A stretch of DNA of 64,000 bases from Semisulcospira habei (lineage: Eukaryota; Mollusca; Gastropoda; Semisulcospiridae). Positions 32,078 to 43,070 of the stretch are shown in pieces. The translations under genes were made by a program, and so were the position numbers. Numbering within the stretch: the stretch's first letter is position 1; each line of letters starts with the position of its first letter. The notes under the pieces were generated by a model. The model saw only the letters and a program-made list of their open reading frames with translations, was not told the origin of the DNA and did no database searches. The DNA lies in the NCBI GenBank assembly GCA_036245525.1, contig BTPG01000003.1, positions 163,056,760-163,120,759 of the forward strand. Reading direction: 5' to 3'.

Positions 32078-33660
32078 CTAATGGTCAAAACTTAAGGGCC
32101 ACCCCACTTTTTTGTGTCATTGTTTATCATCGCAAGCACGCTAATAAAATACAATGTTCTTTCAATCCAAACGGGTTAAAAGTTGACCTTAGACAGCCCA
32201 CTGTACAGGGAACAATAGCCAACAACTCCTCAATTTCCACGAACATGTCAAATGCACGTGAAACATTGTCAGTTTTTGTGAAAAGCTGTGCAGTATTGGT
32301 AAGCGTACCAAAGCAGGCAGGTGGAAAAACTCGGTAAAGTCGTGATGCACGTGCTAAAGGGGTCAGTCGTGAACACTGAGCACTTCTGTTTCGCTACAAA
32401 TACCGGTACAGTAGGGGCATAATTGTCACTTTCCTAACCAAGTCACCACGACGAAGCCTAACGCCTGTCAATCAAGGCCCGGCGCTAGCATGGCTGCAGG
32501 ATGGAATTTCCGGACGAGAAGTTGGGAGACGTCTTGGGGTGTCCCATTCAGTGATCCAGAGGCTGCTGGCACAATTCCAAGAAACTGAAAGGGCAGAACG
32601 ATGACCCTGCTCAGGACGCCCGCGCTGCACCTGTAGAACGGAGGACAGATACCTCTGTGTGGCAGCTCTGCGCAACCGAACTGTCATGTCAACCACTCTG
32701 CGACGTCAACTGATGCAAGCTGCAAATGTTAACGTCAACAGAAGCACAGTCTGCCGACGTCAGCGCGAAATTGGCCTGGCTTCATGCAGAGCAGCAGTGA
32801 GAATACTCCTCACTCCAGCTCATCGCAGAGCCCGGGTTGCCTGGTGTTGTCAACATGTGAAGTGGAACAGACTCCAGTGGACTCAGGTTCTGTTTACTGA
32901 TGAGTCACGGTTCACTGTGTCCTTCAACGACAGCAGGGTGAGGGTCTGGAGACGCCAGGGCGAGCGATTCACAGATGGATGCGTCCAAGAGGTGGATCGC
33001 TATGGAGGAGGCTCAGTCATGGTCTGGGCAGGCTTCAGCGGGAAGGCAGGACCCCCCTCCACATCATCCGAGGCACCCTGACTGGACTGCACTATCGGGA
33101 CGAGATTGTGCAGCCCCTCGTCAATCCATAGGCGACAATGACTTTCTGTAGGATGACAACGCTCGACCTCGTTGCGCCCGTGTGGTGGATGAGTACCTTG
33201 AGCAATGGGGCATCATGAGGATGTAGTAGACAGCTCGTTCACCTGATCTGGCTCCCAACGAGCACCTCTGGGACGTGCTGGGGCAATGTGTAGTCAGCAA
33301 CCACCCCTACCTCAAGGCGTCCCCCAGCTGACTCAGTTCCTGCATCAAGAGTGGGAAGCCATCCCACATGTTTTCTGAACCCTGGTGAACTCCATGCGTC
33401 AACGCTGCATTGAATGCTTGGCTGCAAATGGTGGGTACACTCGCTACTGACTGGACCAGTCTTGTGTGACTTTTCAAATGAGGGGTGGGTGAACATTCTA
33501 ATGTACTGCTGTTGTTACACTTGCTTGATTTACTCAAAACTTTAATGAAATTGTTACTGAATAAATTAGCAAAGTACTGACTCTAAGTATTGTTACATTA
33601 TTTGTGTAGTGTTGTTGGTGCGTCTGCGATAAAAAGTGGCCCTTATGTTTTGACCATTAG
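32078..33660 (+). mobile_element. Tc1-like DNA transposon, 1583 bp
   Basis: Terminal inverted repeats start CTAATGGTCAAAACTTAAGG on the left and finish CTTATGTTTTGACCATTAG on the right. Each end abuts TA (32076-32077 and 33661-33662), the Tc1/mariner target duplication. The only coding content is a decayed transposase. The TIRs still match closely in the first ~30 bp. Confidence 0.92.
32470..33440 (+). pseudogene. Tc1-type transposase pseudogene
   Basis: N-terminal helix-turn-helix: GISGREVGRRLGVSHSVIQR. DDE domain: WTQVLFTDESRFTV (first Asp), DRYGGGSVMVWAGFS, and in other frames DDNARPRC (second Asp region) and SGTCWGN. Lesions: in-frame TGA at 32602-32604, a frameshift in a C-run near 33052-33058, a TAG at about 33130 and further loss near the third acidic residue. 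It cannot make an active enzyme. Confidence 0.88.
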
Positions 33661-33662
33661 TA

Positions 33663-34350
33663 TATTTGTGAACCTGCCCAGCACAAATTTGTGATGCCTC
33701 CTTAGTGTGCCTCAACACAATATACCAGTAGCCGGGCGTGGAGGCAATTAATCATTAGCGCGCGCCTGGTCAAGCAGACTGGAAGAGCTGTTCATGGTGC
33801 TAGAAGGGAAAGCTCTGCCATTACCCTACAAATGTGTGTATCTGCTGTCACACATACCGCAGGGTATGTGGAAAACTGATGGAGAGGAGATAGAGAGCAT
33901 TAAACACAGGCATAACACACCACACATCAGTAGTCCGTAACGGAGATTATAGAAGGAATAGTTGATGCCAGACATTGACCTAGATAGCCTGCTCGCAGCG
34001 GGGAGTGGCTGCATACCACATCAGTAGGTGGCTGGCCAAACTAAAGAGTAGGAAATCAGGCTAACTGCACAGCCATGTCTATGATGCAAGTGATGTGTTT
34101 TTATATTACGATATGTCCTATGTGATTTGTGTCACTGTGAAATCGTGTTTATTGCCTTTATGTTTAGACCACAATAGTTACTAAGGCATACGGGTGTATG
34201 TGAGTGAATGTGTGTGTGCACATGAGTAGCTTAATTATATTTTGATGTGTTTTATGTTCTTCTTTTTAAGTTGCGCAGCATCACAACGATTTCCTAATGT
34301 ATTATTACATATGGCAATAAAGTTCTATCTCATCTCTCATCTCATAACTT
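33663..34350 (+). repeat. Probable retroposon 3' region ending in (ATCTC)n
   Basis: A non-coding stretch ends GGCAATAAAGTTCTATCTCA followed by TCTCTCATCTCAT repeats, like the 3' end of a non-LTR element. Upstream GC-richer sequence near 33735-33790 may be its body. No RT motif is visible. Confidence 0.35.
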
Positions 34351-34710
34351 CTCCAAGCATGAATCCACACAGGCTTAATGGAAGCTACAGTAGATGAATC
34401 AAACAGTGCAGCCACATAAAAGCCAGATAAGTAAAAACTGAGGGGGTTATCCAACAAAATAAGGACAATATATTCACATGGTAATTGCGACTTATAGTTC
34501 AATGCAAAACAATAACTCAGAATGTATTAAATAAGAAAAAACCTTTAAAGAGAAAGTTGGAAGTGTATGCAGTACGAGCTAGGTAATAGGGCAAGGGAGG
34601 CAATTGATAGCCAAACGTATTGAGATTTGTGTCCCCTGAATTTATAAATCACGTGTAGGTATATTTTGTGCTTATATCTTTTACAGTTGAAGACAAAATT
34701 ATTATATGAG

Positions 34711-34870
34711 TTAGGCTCAGTCAGTGGTTTTTGTCATCTCCGGTCTGATCAGGAAGTGTATTTTGAGGGTAAAAGTCTTGGGCTAAAGCCCTTGACTTTA
34801 GTTTTAAGTTGTTCACTTATACCTTCATAATCAGACCCGAGAGGCGACAAGAACCACTGGCAAATCTAAA
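34711..34870. repeat. Imperfect inverted repeat
   Basis: CAGTGGTTTTTGTC near 34721-34735 and GACAAGAACCACTG near 34846-34860 are complementary, as are GGTCTGATCA and AATCAGACC. The centre contains GGGCTAAAGCCC. A small fold-back element is likely. Confidence 0.55.
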
Positions 34871-34922
34871 CTCGTAATGCAACTAATAATGTCACACTTT
34901 GATTCTTTTGATATGTTCACAG

Positions 34923-34957
34923 CCAAGGACCCTTTCTACACCAAAGACACACGGTTG
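34923..34957 (+). other. Possible 35-nt exon of the unrecognised host gene
   Basis: Bounded by GATATGTTCACAG and a weak donor GTGATA. In the phase left by exon C it would encode TKDPFYTKDTRL and end in phase 0. Splice strength is modest and nothing confirms conservation. Confidence 0.2.
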
Positions 34958-35384
34958 GTGATATATTATACTTCTGCTCACAAGGCCAAATGTAGTTTTA
35001 ACTATTGGGAATTTACAACCCCTTTACTGCAAGTTGATGCAGATGGTTTCTGCAATCTTTGTTAATTTAACACCCAAGAGCCCTGACCATCTAGGAATTT
35101 GGGTTTAAAGTGGTGTCTGCAAGAAGCATAAGATCCTCAACGACTGCGGGGACTCAGGAGGACCTATGTTTCTTTCAGCTGTTCTTTTATTTCTCAGCAA
35201 GAAAGGGGTTAATTTATTTGTACATAGTTTGGCAAAGTGCACGTAGCCCTGTAACCTTAGTCTGTGAGTTGTGAGATGAATGGAGGTAGCATCGATAACA
35301 CATTTGCACGTGCCAGACTGACATTGTGACAATTAATAAAAAATGTTGACAATCCAAGCTGACAAGGCAAAATACAATTTATGA
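34958..35384. other. Spacer with a diverged P3-like fragment
   Basis: A P3-like fold-back with GCATAAGATCCTCAACG and GGAGGACCTATGTTTC lies near 35120-35175. Otherwise empty. Confidence 0.4.
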
Positions 35385-35790
35385 AAATTGTTTTTCTCAG
35401 ATACTATTTTCAATTTCAAGCCCAAACATGTTGCAGAGATACCTGATGGTAAGACCTCTCATTGTATACTAATTTATGACACATCAAAAAAGGTCAAGGG
35501 ACACAAGAGGTCAGAAGATGTGAGTAAAATGCCAATTTGTTTTAAAATTGAAATTTACTATTTAGTTTTCATTGGTAATTTTGCAAACATTTCAATCAGA
35601 CTTGGCACAAAAGTAGCTGATGATAGGACCTTCCTATGCATAATAAATTAGTTGACCCCCTGTCAAAGGTCATGGAGGGTTGATAAATTTGTGAAAAATG
35701 CATTGATTTTGAGATGGTGCAGATTTTTCTGGTACAAAGTCTTTATGTAAAGACATTTGATCGCTTACTTATTTCAATGACCAGTGGCAC
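35385..35790 (+). repeat. Pearl/HINE-like repeat fragment
   Basis: Two core units: TTTTTCTCAGATACTATTTT, GCAGAGATACCTGATGGTAA, GACC, then a diverged tail module with GTTGATAAATTTGTGAAAAATG. Confidence 0.6.
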
Positions 35791-35799
35791 GATGAAACA

Positions 35800-37215
35800 T
35801 TACAACTGGTAACTTCCTTGGCTGCAGTGGATGGCCATGTCTTCTTCTGTGCTCTGACATGCCCTATGCACTCCACAGTGCACTGCTGACCTGCCCTCTT
35901 GGTCGTTGAACCCTTGATTGAGTTTCCTCCGCCCAGTCGGCTGGCGACAGACTTTGCATGCTAGGACGAGCAAGTCCTGCCTCACCAAGGGTTTGAGACC
36001 CCCGGTTTCCCCTCACTTGGTTTAGCCAGCCAGTCGAAGCTGTTGCCCGTGGTGTGACCGCTGCGCATGCTGCAGCTACGTGGAGCGACAAGTGAGAGTT
36101 GAATGTCAAAGTGGGGACCTATACTGGTGGACTACTCTCTAACCTTCAAGAGACGACATGTCCCCCCCATTATAGGTGAAACCCCCTCCTTGAATACTCC
36201 AGACACCACTTCTTCTTCTTCTCGAACGCTGTCACACTTGGAGTTTGGCTCTCAAAATGAAATCTGTGGTCTTCTGTAGCGCCTCCACAGGCCCGTACAG
36301 TTTCTCTTGTAGAGTGGCGGGCTTCGGCCATATCTCCTCCCTCAGCGGCTGGTGGTTCCCACAGTCCTGGAGGATGTGCTCTGCGGTCTGCTCTGCTTCT
36401 CCACAAGGGCACAGGGGAGATGGCACGAGGTGGAAGCGTCTGTGCAGGTGGAAATTGAGTCGGTTGTGCCCGGTCCTCAGACGAAAGATGGTCACCTGCT
36501 CTTGTCTGGACAGCTGATGGTAACTGTCTAGGGGCCGTTGTGGTGGTCTGTACACAGACTTAATGATGGTCTTCATCTCTGTGAAGCTGACTCCATTTTC
36601 ATCTTGTTCTTTCTCTGCGCCCACTTTTGCCATTCTGTCAGCTTCTTCATTGCCGTAGATGCCACAGTGTGAAGGGATCCACTGCAGCACCAGTCTGGTG
36701 CACTTGATGTTTTGCAGTGCCTCTTGTAGACGTGGCAGTTTGCTTGCTGTTGCTGCCTCAAGGACAGACATGGCATCAGTAAGGAAGACAATCTGGGCAT
36801 CAGGGTCTGCAGTGCCACTAAGGGTGTTAGCTGCGCGGACTAGGGCTTCCACCTCAGCTCTGTAATTTATGCAGTGAAGGCCTGTTGGTACTGCCTCTGC
36901 CTGCCATTTTCCGTTTGGGTACTGAATGTACACCCCAGCCCCTCCATCCTGAACTGCATCTGTGGCTGATCCATCAGTGTATGCCCGTATCCATGCTTCC
37001 TGGGGATACTTTTCTTCGAGCATGGCCAGTGTCAGGGCTTTCTTGCTCACAGTGCTGTGCTCATCTCTGGTGGTGATGTAGGGTACCGTGGAAGAGATGG
37101 TGATGTTTTCTGGCTTACTTTCCCAAGGTGGAAGGTCGCTAGCAGGATTCAGAGCCTCTACCTGCGCAGGCAGCTTTGCTTGGTGTTTTCTCTGCAGTGC
37201 TCTCGTCTCCTTCAC
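35800..37215 (-). mobile_element. Jockey/I-type LINE 3' part with RNase H domain
   Basis: A minus-strand ORF (37215 to 36232) encodes a retrotransposon RNase H: IRAYTDGSATDAVQDGGAGV (first Asp), NYRAEVEALVRAANTL (Glu), VFLTDAMSVLEAA (Asp), WIPSHCGIYGNEEADRMAKV (His/Asp). A C-terminal FRLRTGHNRLNFHLHRR...CPCGEAEQTAEHILQDC zinc motif follows. This is the 3' half of a LINE that carries RNase H after RT. RT is missing, so it is 5'-truncated. About 430 bp of 3' UTR follow. No internal stop breaks the domain. Confidence 0.85.
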
Positions 37216-37379
37216 AAAGCTTGATCTTTTCAGTCTCCCTGAGGTCAGACACCACTGATTTCTGCGGCCAAGAGGGTGGGGTTGCTCCAGCGCAACAGCT
37301 TCTTCACCAAAATCTCCTTCACGCGCAGGTTTTGTGCATGGATCTTTATCTTCACCAAATCTGCTTTTTCATCTTCTTT

Positions 37380-39895
37380 TTTCTTCTGCCTCCTCCAGAA
37401 GCCCTGCGGCGATGGGGAACGGGCGAACCGACAAGTAGAGGTCACTACTGGGAGTCGTAGCTCCGAACTTGCACGTAGGCGGCCTGTGGACCAGTGGTCG
37501 CTCTTTCCTGTACCAGGGGCAGCAGGGAAGTTCGGCAGCATCCCAGGCGACTGAGCAGCCCTCTTCAGGACAGCACTGCTCACCCTAGTAAGGGAGGGAT
37601 CTAGAAAAGGTGTCCCAAACATTGCCTGCCCTACACCAAACCGGTCAGCTTACCGCGGCTGGCGGTTTATCCCTTTTATGCGGTCAAAAAGAAAAACAAA
37701 GAAAGAAACTTAGTCTCAGTACGTGGAACGTACGAACCCTGTTGGACAGCGATCAGACGCAGAGACCGCACAGAAGAACGGCCTTCATAGCCAGGGAGCT
37801 GGCGAGATATAAGATCGACATTGCAGCTCTTAGTGAAACCAGATTTGCTGACGAAGGCTCGATCTGTGAACCTGAGGGTGGGTACACCTTCTTCTGGAAG
37901 GGCAAAGCTGAGAATGAGGACAGGATACACGGAGTTGGCTTCACCATCCGCACCACGCTCCTCCGACAGCTGCCTTCTCTTCCCACTGGAATCAGCGAAC
38001 GAGTGATGAAGCTCCGTTTCCCCATCTCCCACACCCGACATGTTACTATCATCAGCGCCTATGCTCCGACACTCACCAACGCCGATTACGACAAGGAGGC
38101 GTTCTATGAGAGCCTCAACTCCCTCCTGAAGTCCACCCCTGCAAGTGACAAACTCATCGTGCTTGGTGACTTCAATGCTCAAGTTGAACATGAATGTGAT
38201 TGCTGGGAAGGAGTGATGGGCCCACACGGGCTGTGCAAGATGATCAGCTATGGCCTACAGTAGCTGAGATTGTGTGCTGAGAATGGACTTGCCATCACCA
38301 ACACCCTTTTCAGGCTGGCTAGTAAGTACAAGACAACATGGATGCATCCCAGGTCCAAGCAGTGGCATGTCATAGACTATGTCATTGTCCGCCAGCGGGA
38401 TACTCGTGATGTCAGAATCACCAGAGCCATGAGAAGAGCCAAGTGCTGGACCGACCATCGGCTGGTGTGGTCTGTCCTCAACCTGCACATTGCACCAGCA
38501 CACAGGAAGAGGCTGAAGCTCACCCGACCTTCATTCAACCTGGCCAAGCTGAAGCGCCCGGACATCAAGGAAAACTTCCAGTCCCACCTTGATGTCCTGC
38601 TAACTGCCCATGGACCGTTGACTGGAAACCCAACTGAAATGTGGAACAATGAAGAGATCAACAAGCTACTGGAGCAAAAGCGCAGTGCCTTCATCGAGTG
38701 GCAGAACGACATCAACTCCTTGTCCAAGGAAGACTGCTTCAAACACCCCCAGAGGAAAGCCCAGAGAGAGCTCCGCAACATCCAGGACACCTGGTGGGAC
38801 AGCAGGGGAAAAGAACTTGAACACTTTGCTGAATCCAACAACTCCAAGGAGTTTTTCAGCGCAATGAAAGCTGTCTATGGCCCTGCCAGACCCAGCACAA
38901 CCCCTCTCTTTTCTTCCGACGGCTTCACCTTGCTGAAGGACTAAGGCAGCATCACTGAGCGCTGGAGAGAACTCTTCACAAATCTGCTGAACCTGCCTTC
39001 CACTGTCGACTCCGCGGCCCTGGACATGATTCCCTAGAAGCTGACACTGGATTACCTTGACCTCCCGCCTATCCTGGACGAGGTCAAGAAAGCAATCAAC
39101 CAAACTAGCTCCGGCAAGGCTGCAGGTATGGACGGTATTCCCGCAGAGCTCTTCAAAGCAGCTGGACCTGAGACCCTTGATGCCTTCCTCAACATTCTGA
39201 CATGCATCTGGGCAGAGGAGAACATGCCACAGGAATTTAGAGATGCTACAATCGTCTCCCTGTTCAAGAACAAGGGCAGCAAAGCAGACTGTGCCAATTA
39301 CCGAGGGATCTCACTCTTGTCCATTGCTGGCAAGATCCTCGCGAGAGTCATCCTCAACCGCCTGATCAGCTCTTTATCTGAGGAAGCACTCCCAGAGGCT
39401 CAGTGTGGCTTCAGACTCAGCCACAGCACAGTCGACATGGTCTTCTCTGTGAGACAGGTCCAGGAGAAATGCATTGAGCAGCACATGGACCTCTATGCTG
39501 TCTTCATAGATCTGAAGCATTCGACACCGTGAACAGAGAAGCACTTTGGGTCATCCTCGCAAAGCTCGGCTGCCCCAGGAAGTTCAACAACATCATCCGC
39601 CTCTTCCATGATGGAACGGTAGGAGTTGTCCAGTAAAACGGCGACACATCCACACCCTTTGACATTTCCAGCGGTGTCAAACAAGGTTGTGTTCTTGCCC
39701 CCGTGATGTTCAACCTGTTTTTCACGTGTGTCCTGACCCATGCAGTACGTGACCTTGAGAAGGGAGTGAACCTGAAGTACAGACTAGACGGCTCTCTTTT
39801 CGACCTCCGTCGACTGAACGCCAGGACCAAGACCATCGAGAGACTGATCCTTGAGGTGCTGTATGCCGATGACTGCGCTGATGGTGCACACGGAG
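37380..39895 (+). pseudogene. Endonuclease-reverse transcriptase LINE, copy 2
   Basis: Same family as copy 1 at 26-29.8 kb, including part of its 5' leader. Endonuclease: LSTWNVRTLLDSDQ, IAALSETRFADEGS, IVLGDFNAQVEHE, TDHRLVWSV. RT: NYRGISLLSIAGKI, AQCGFRLSHSTVDM, GVKQGCVLAPVMFNLFF, YADD. In-frame stops lie near 38261, 38942, 39036 and 39634 and there are frameshifts near 39525 and 39875. It lies tail-away from the RNase H fragment and runs into a different LINE fragment near 39895. Confidence 0.85.
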
Positions 39896-40325
39896 TTGTT
39901 CGTCAAGAATGGTTCGCCGGCCTCAGGGACAGTCAGCGTTTTCGGCTGTACAGAACATTTAAGTGCACTCTGGAGCCTGAATCGTATTTTAAAGATATTC
40001 AAATAAAGTGTTTCAGAGATGCCCTGGTGTGCTTTAGGCTCGGAGTAAGTGATATCCAGACACACAGGAATCGTTTTATTCGAAGCGTTACTGATGGAAT
40101 GAACGACTGTCCCTTTTGCCCACCAACTATCGAAGACGAAGCTCACGTTGTGTTTCACTGTCCGAAGTATATAGACTTGCGTCCGGATTTTTTTTGCAAA
40201 AGTAGATAACAACCGTGAAAGTGTTTTACTCACTCAGTTGTTATCCTGTGAAAATGCATCTAGAGCGAGACAGTTCGCATGGTTTCTTTTTAATTGTTTC
40301 AAGAGACGAAAAAGAGAAACAACGA
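39895..40325 (+). pseudogene. C-terminal fragment of another LINE family, fused to copy 2
   Basis: From about 39895 the sequence encodes QEWFAGLRDSQRFRLYRTFK, FRDALVCFRLGVSDIQTHRN and a zinc-knuckle-like end DCPFCPPTIEDEAHVVFHCP. This differs from the C-terminus of the upstream family (compare copy 1 at 29300-29800). The reading frame happens to stay open across the junction for about 168 codons. It ends in decayed sequence near 40320. Confidence 0.7.
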
Positions 40326-40450
40326 TATGTTCCATTATATTTCAATGACCTATGGGAAAGATCAAGGTCACAAAGGTCAGACTAATTATGTGCCATTCAT
40401 GTTCAGACTAGTGGAGCAGCCTGCATAGCAGTTTGGACTGCATGACATTT
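40326..40450 (+). repeat. Pearl-like tail fragment
   Basis: ATTTCAATGACCTATGGGAA, AGATCAAGGTCACAAAGGTC and ACTAATTATGTG match the terminal module found at 1770-1810. Confidence 0.4.
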
Positions 40451-40500
40451 TGCCAGACCTGATATCTTTATTTGATAGATGCAGTTTTTATTTGTATAAT

Positions 40501-40546
40501 TAACCCATTTAGCTCCAACACCCTACTGCAGAGAGATAATGAGTGG
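40501..40546. repeat. P2 repeat, left half, flanking the Polinton
   Basis: TAACCCATTTAGCTCCAACA followed by CTACTGCAGAGAGAT matches the outer part of P2. The complementary outer part continues after the right end of the Polinton at 61535. Confidence 0.55.
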
Positions 40547-41493
40547 ACTGAAGCTTCATTATCATAATGACTGAGTTAACCCCCTTAATTATAACTTTAT
40601 TAACCCTCCTTACCCATGTTCTCCGTACAGAGTAAATACCGTTGGAAGTTACCACTCAAACATTGATATTAAAACATTTACAATTTTATGTTTCCCCACA
40701 GTAATATTTTACGGGGTTAACTCAGTCATAGTGTTAATAATACTTCAAATCTTCCCCCCTTCCCCTCCCATAGACAAAAAAAAAAAAAACTGAACACCCG
40801 GGTCAAACCAGTGCTGGTAACCCTGGAGCTATCACATACACAAACACCTCATGTCTACGCTTGTCTGGTTCTGAAAGACCTCCACCTCCATTCAGGTATA
40901 CCATGAATGGGCCTGCAATTATTCATATTTTCATGCCGGGACTAGATTGCTCTATAAAACCGTTATTGAAATCTTTTTAATCAGACCCATATGTACTCCA
41001 CCAGTCACGATATGTACCACACCTGACTCGGTATTCATGAAAACCGGTTTGCCTTTCCATTGAATGTAAATCCCCACCCCTTTTTCACAAAGAGAGGCCC
41101 GTCCTTATGTCAACATTACAAGCACTGACGAACGAGCTGACTCACTCTATGTATAAACACCATGAAGTCTTCACAGACACAGAGTTAAAATGAGTTTGCA
41201 ACCTGTTGGAAAACAGAGAAAGCTTTAAGTTAAGATCTTTCTTGTATTTTATGCTGAGGGGGGTGTTTAATGTTGACTGTTATTATGCACTGCACTTGAG
41301 AAAATGCTGGTCATGACTACATTTCAAAGGCTTTGAACTTGATGTTGGAACAGTAATTGATTGACGCTCCTTGAATACACACAGTGAGCGTCATGAGTGG
41401 TGTTTTATCTCTCTGCCTTGTTAGACTGCCTGGTTTTGTCTGCTGATTTTATTCTGCACGTTTTGCACATTACAAACCAGTTTGACTGGTGGC
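40547..41493. repeat. Polinton left terminal inverted repeat, ~947 bp
   Basis: Begins ACTGAAGCTTCATTATCATA and pairs with the right end down to GTTTGACTGGTGGC near 41493. Its distal part holds a 163-bp sub-unit with its own 17-bp inverted ends (40567-40583 and 40713-40729). TATA-like CTATAAAA (near 40952) and TGTATAAACA (near 41150) point inward and may be promoter elements. Small indels separate it from the right copy, so the repeats have diverged since integration. Confidence 0.92.
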
Positions 41494-41980
41494 ACAGGCA
41501 CTGACAAAGGGTGTTTGCTTAGCGTCATGAGTGGTCTCTGCTTGTTAGGCTGACTAGTTTGCCTGATGCAGTCGTCTCTACACGTTGTGTAGTCATTTTG
41601 AAAGCAAGATGTGTTTTGCTAGGAAGGATTTATGTGTTTTGTTAAGAAACATCATCTAAACCTAAAGATAAGTTTTGTTTTAATTTTAAGTTACTTAAGG
41701 TTACCTTAAAGTGAGTTACCATAAGAACTTATTAACTACTTATCATTAAGAACTTATTAATTACTTACCCAAATTACTTACAAGTACTTAATAACAACTT
41801 GACTCTAGTCACGTATACTAAGTCTTTTTTACTAAGATACAAGGGCAACGGAAAAACTTTTTTTTCAATAATATTCTGGTGGTGCTGATGGGGTTAAATA
41901 ATTAGCCCTAAACTGTGTAACTGGCATGGCATCTCTCTGTGAAGTGTAATGAAAAAATAAACGATTACCAAATCTGATTT
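41494..41980. other. Non-coding spacer inside the left TIR
   Basis: No gene. The segment 41523-41605 (GCGTCATGAGTGGTCTCTGC...) is a diverged direct repeat of 41388-41475 in the TIR. Further on, short repeats of AAGAACTTATTAA occur near 41720-41765. Confidence 0.6.
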
Positions 41981-43041
41981 TTATTTGTTTAAAAGATTGT
42001 GTAGCTTTTCTGTGGTTTCCTGTACCCCTATCCTTTTTCCCTCTGCTAAAAAACTAGCCTTTAGTTCTTCAACATTCACGGGTGATTGACTACGCATTTT
42101 ATTTTGTATTTCAGATTTCATTTGTTTGTAGTTATTTAAATCATCCTGGACTCGCTTAAATTCTTCGTCATCAACAAAATTATCATTCAATGCCTTACTG
42201 ATAATAAGTTTAAGACTGCTCAGCTTCGCACCCGCCAAAGTACTCAATGCTTCATGTTTTTCTAATTTCGTGTGAAACCTCTTGTTTATGGCCTCCAAAC
42301 CAAAGCAAGCCAGTCCTGTGGCAATGCTAGCTCCTTCCAATCCGATTCTAATTAAACTTTCAATTCCAGTTGAAATTAACACTATACCCCCTACAGAACA
42401 ACCAGCTGAAAAAGCGCCAACAGCCATAGATGTGTTTTGTACAGAATTGAAAATGGTCTTATACCGTCTTTTGCACCGTGAATATTTCGCTTCTTCTCCT
42501 TCCAAATATTTCAAAGCTTCTGTAATATTATTTAATCTGAATGCGTCTGCCTGTAATGTTTTATCTGATGCAATTGGCATATGCTGATCAGGCACAAATG
42601 ATTCCCCCACCTGGGTCTGCCCTGGGGGACTTGGGTGGGGTTAGGTATTTTTTAGTTCCCAGGGTCACCCTGGTCAGCCCCACAGGGTGGGTTTTTCTCT
42701 CTATTCTGGGGCATGTATTTCTGTCTACCCTTTGTCCCTTCACCTGTATTTGCCTTTTTCAAACTCTCCCTACTGTCTGCACTGCCTGTAGCTCTTGATA
42801 TTGGATGTGTGTTGCTAAATGGTCTTAGCTTTATTTAGGCCCCATGTGTTAGGTTTATTTAATGTATTTGACCGGCTGGCGACATACATTCAATGTTCTG
42901 TTTATTTTTTTTTTCACAAGCAGTGCAGGCACGTCCTGAGAAAGCCTTGTTGCTGTCGGGACGTTAAGCAATGTACAATCAATCAGGCACAAATGATGAC
43001 ACAGTCTCATGCGTCGGTAGTTGCGGATAGAAGTTTACCAT
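41981..43041 (-). pseudogene. Polinton predicted membrane protein, split by SINE
   Basis: The gene starts at ATG 43041 after GAATAAAAAAA and is interrupted after 15 codons by SINE copy 2 at 42603-42981. Without the SINE and one target copy the frame is 222 codons including stop. The remaining ORF shows a Lys/Arg-rich region, a long hydrophobic glycine-rich centre (AVGAFSAGCSVGGIVLISTG, then GLEGASIATGLACFGLEA) and a charged coiled C-terminus. Conserved genes of this type occur at Polinton ends, but I cannot name a function. A membrane-associated virion protein is possible. Confidence 0.7.
42603..42981 (+). mobile_element. SINE-like element, copy 2, in a Polinton gene
   Basis: 379 bp, head CCCCCACCTGGGTCTGCCC, tail GTACAATCA. 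The 16-bp ATCAGGCACAAATGAT flanks it at 42587-42602 and 42982-42997. Confidence 0.93.
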
Positions 43042-43070
43042 TTTTTTTATTCACAAATATTTTTTTTTAT

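Noticed and set aside
36245..38227. Long ORFs antisense to the LINE RNase H and endonuclease regions
   Set aside because: They are shadows of real coding frames and show no family motifs.
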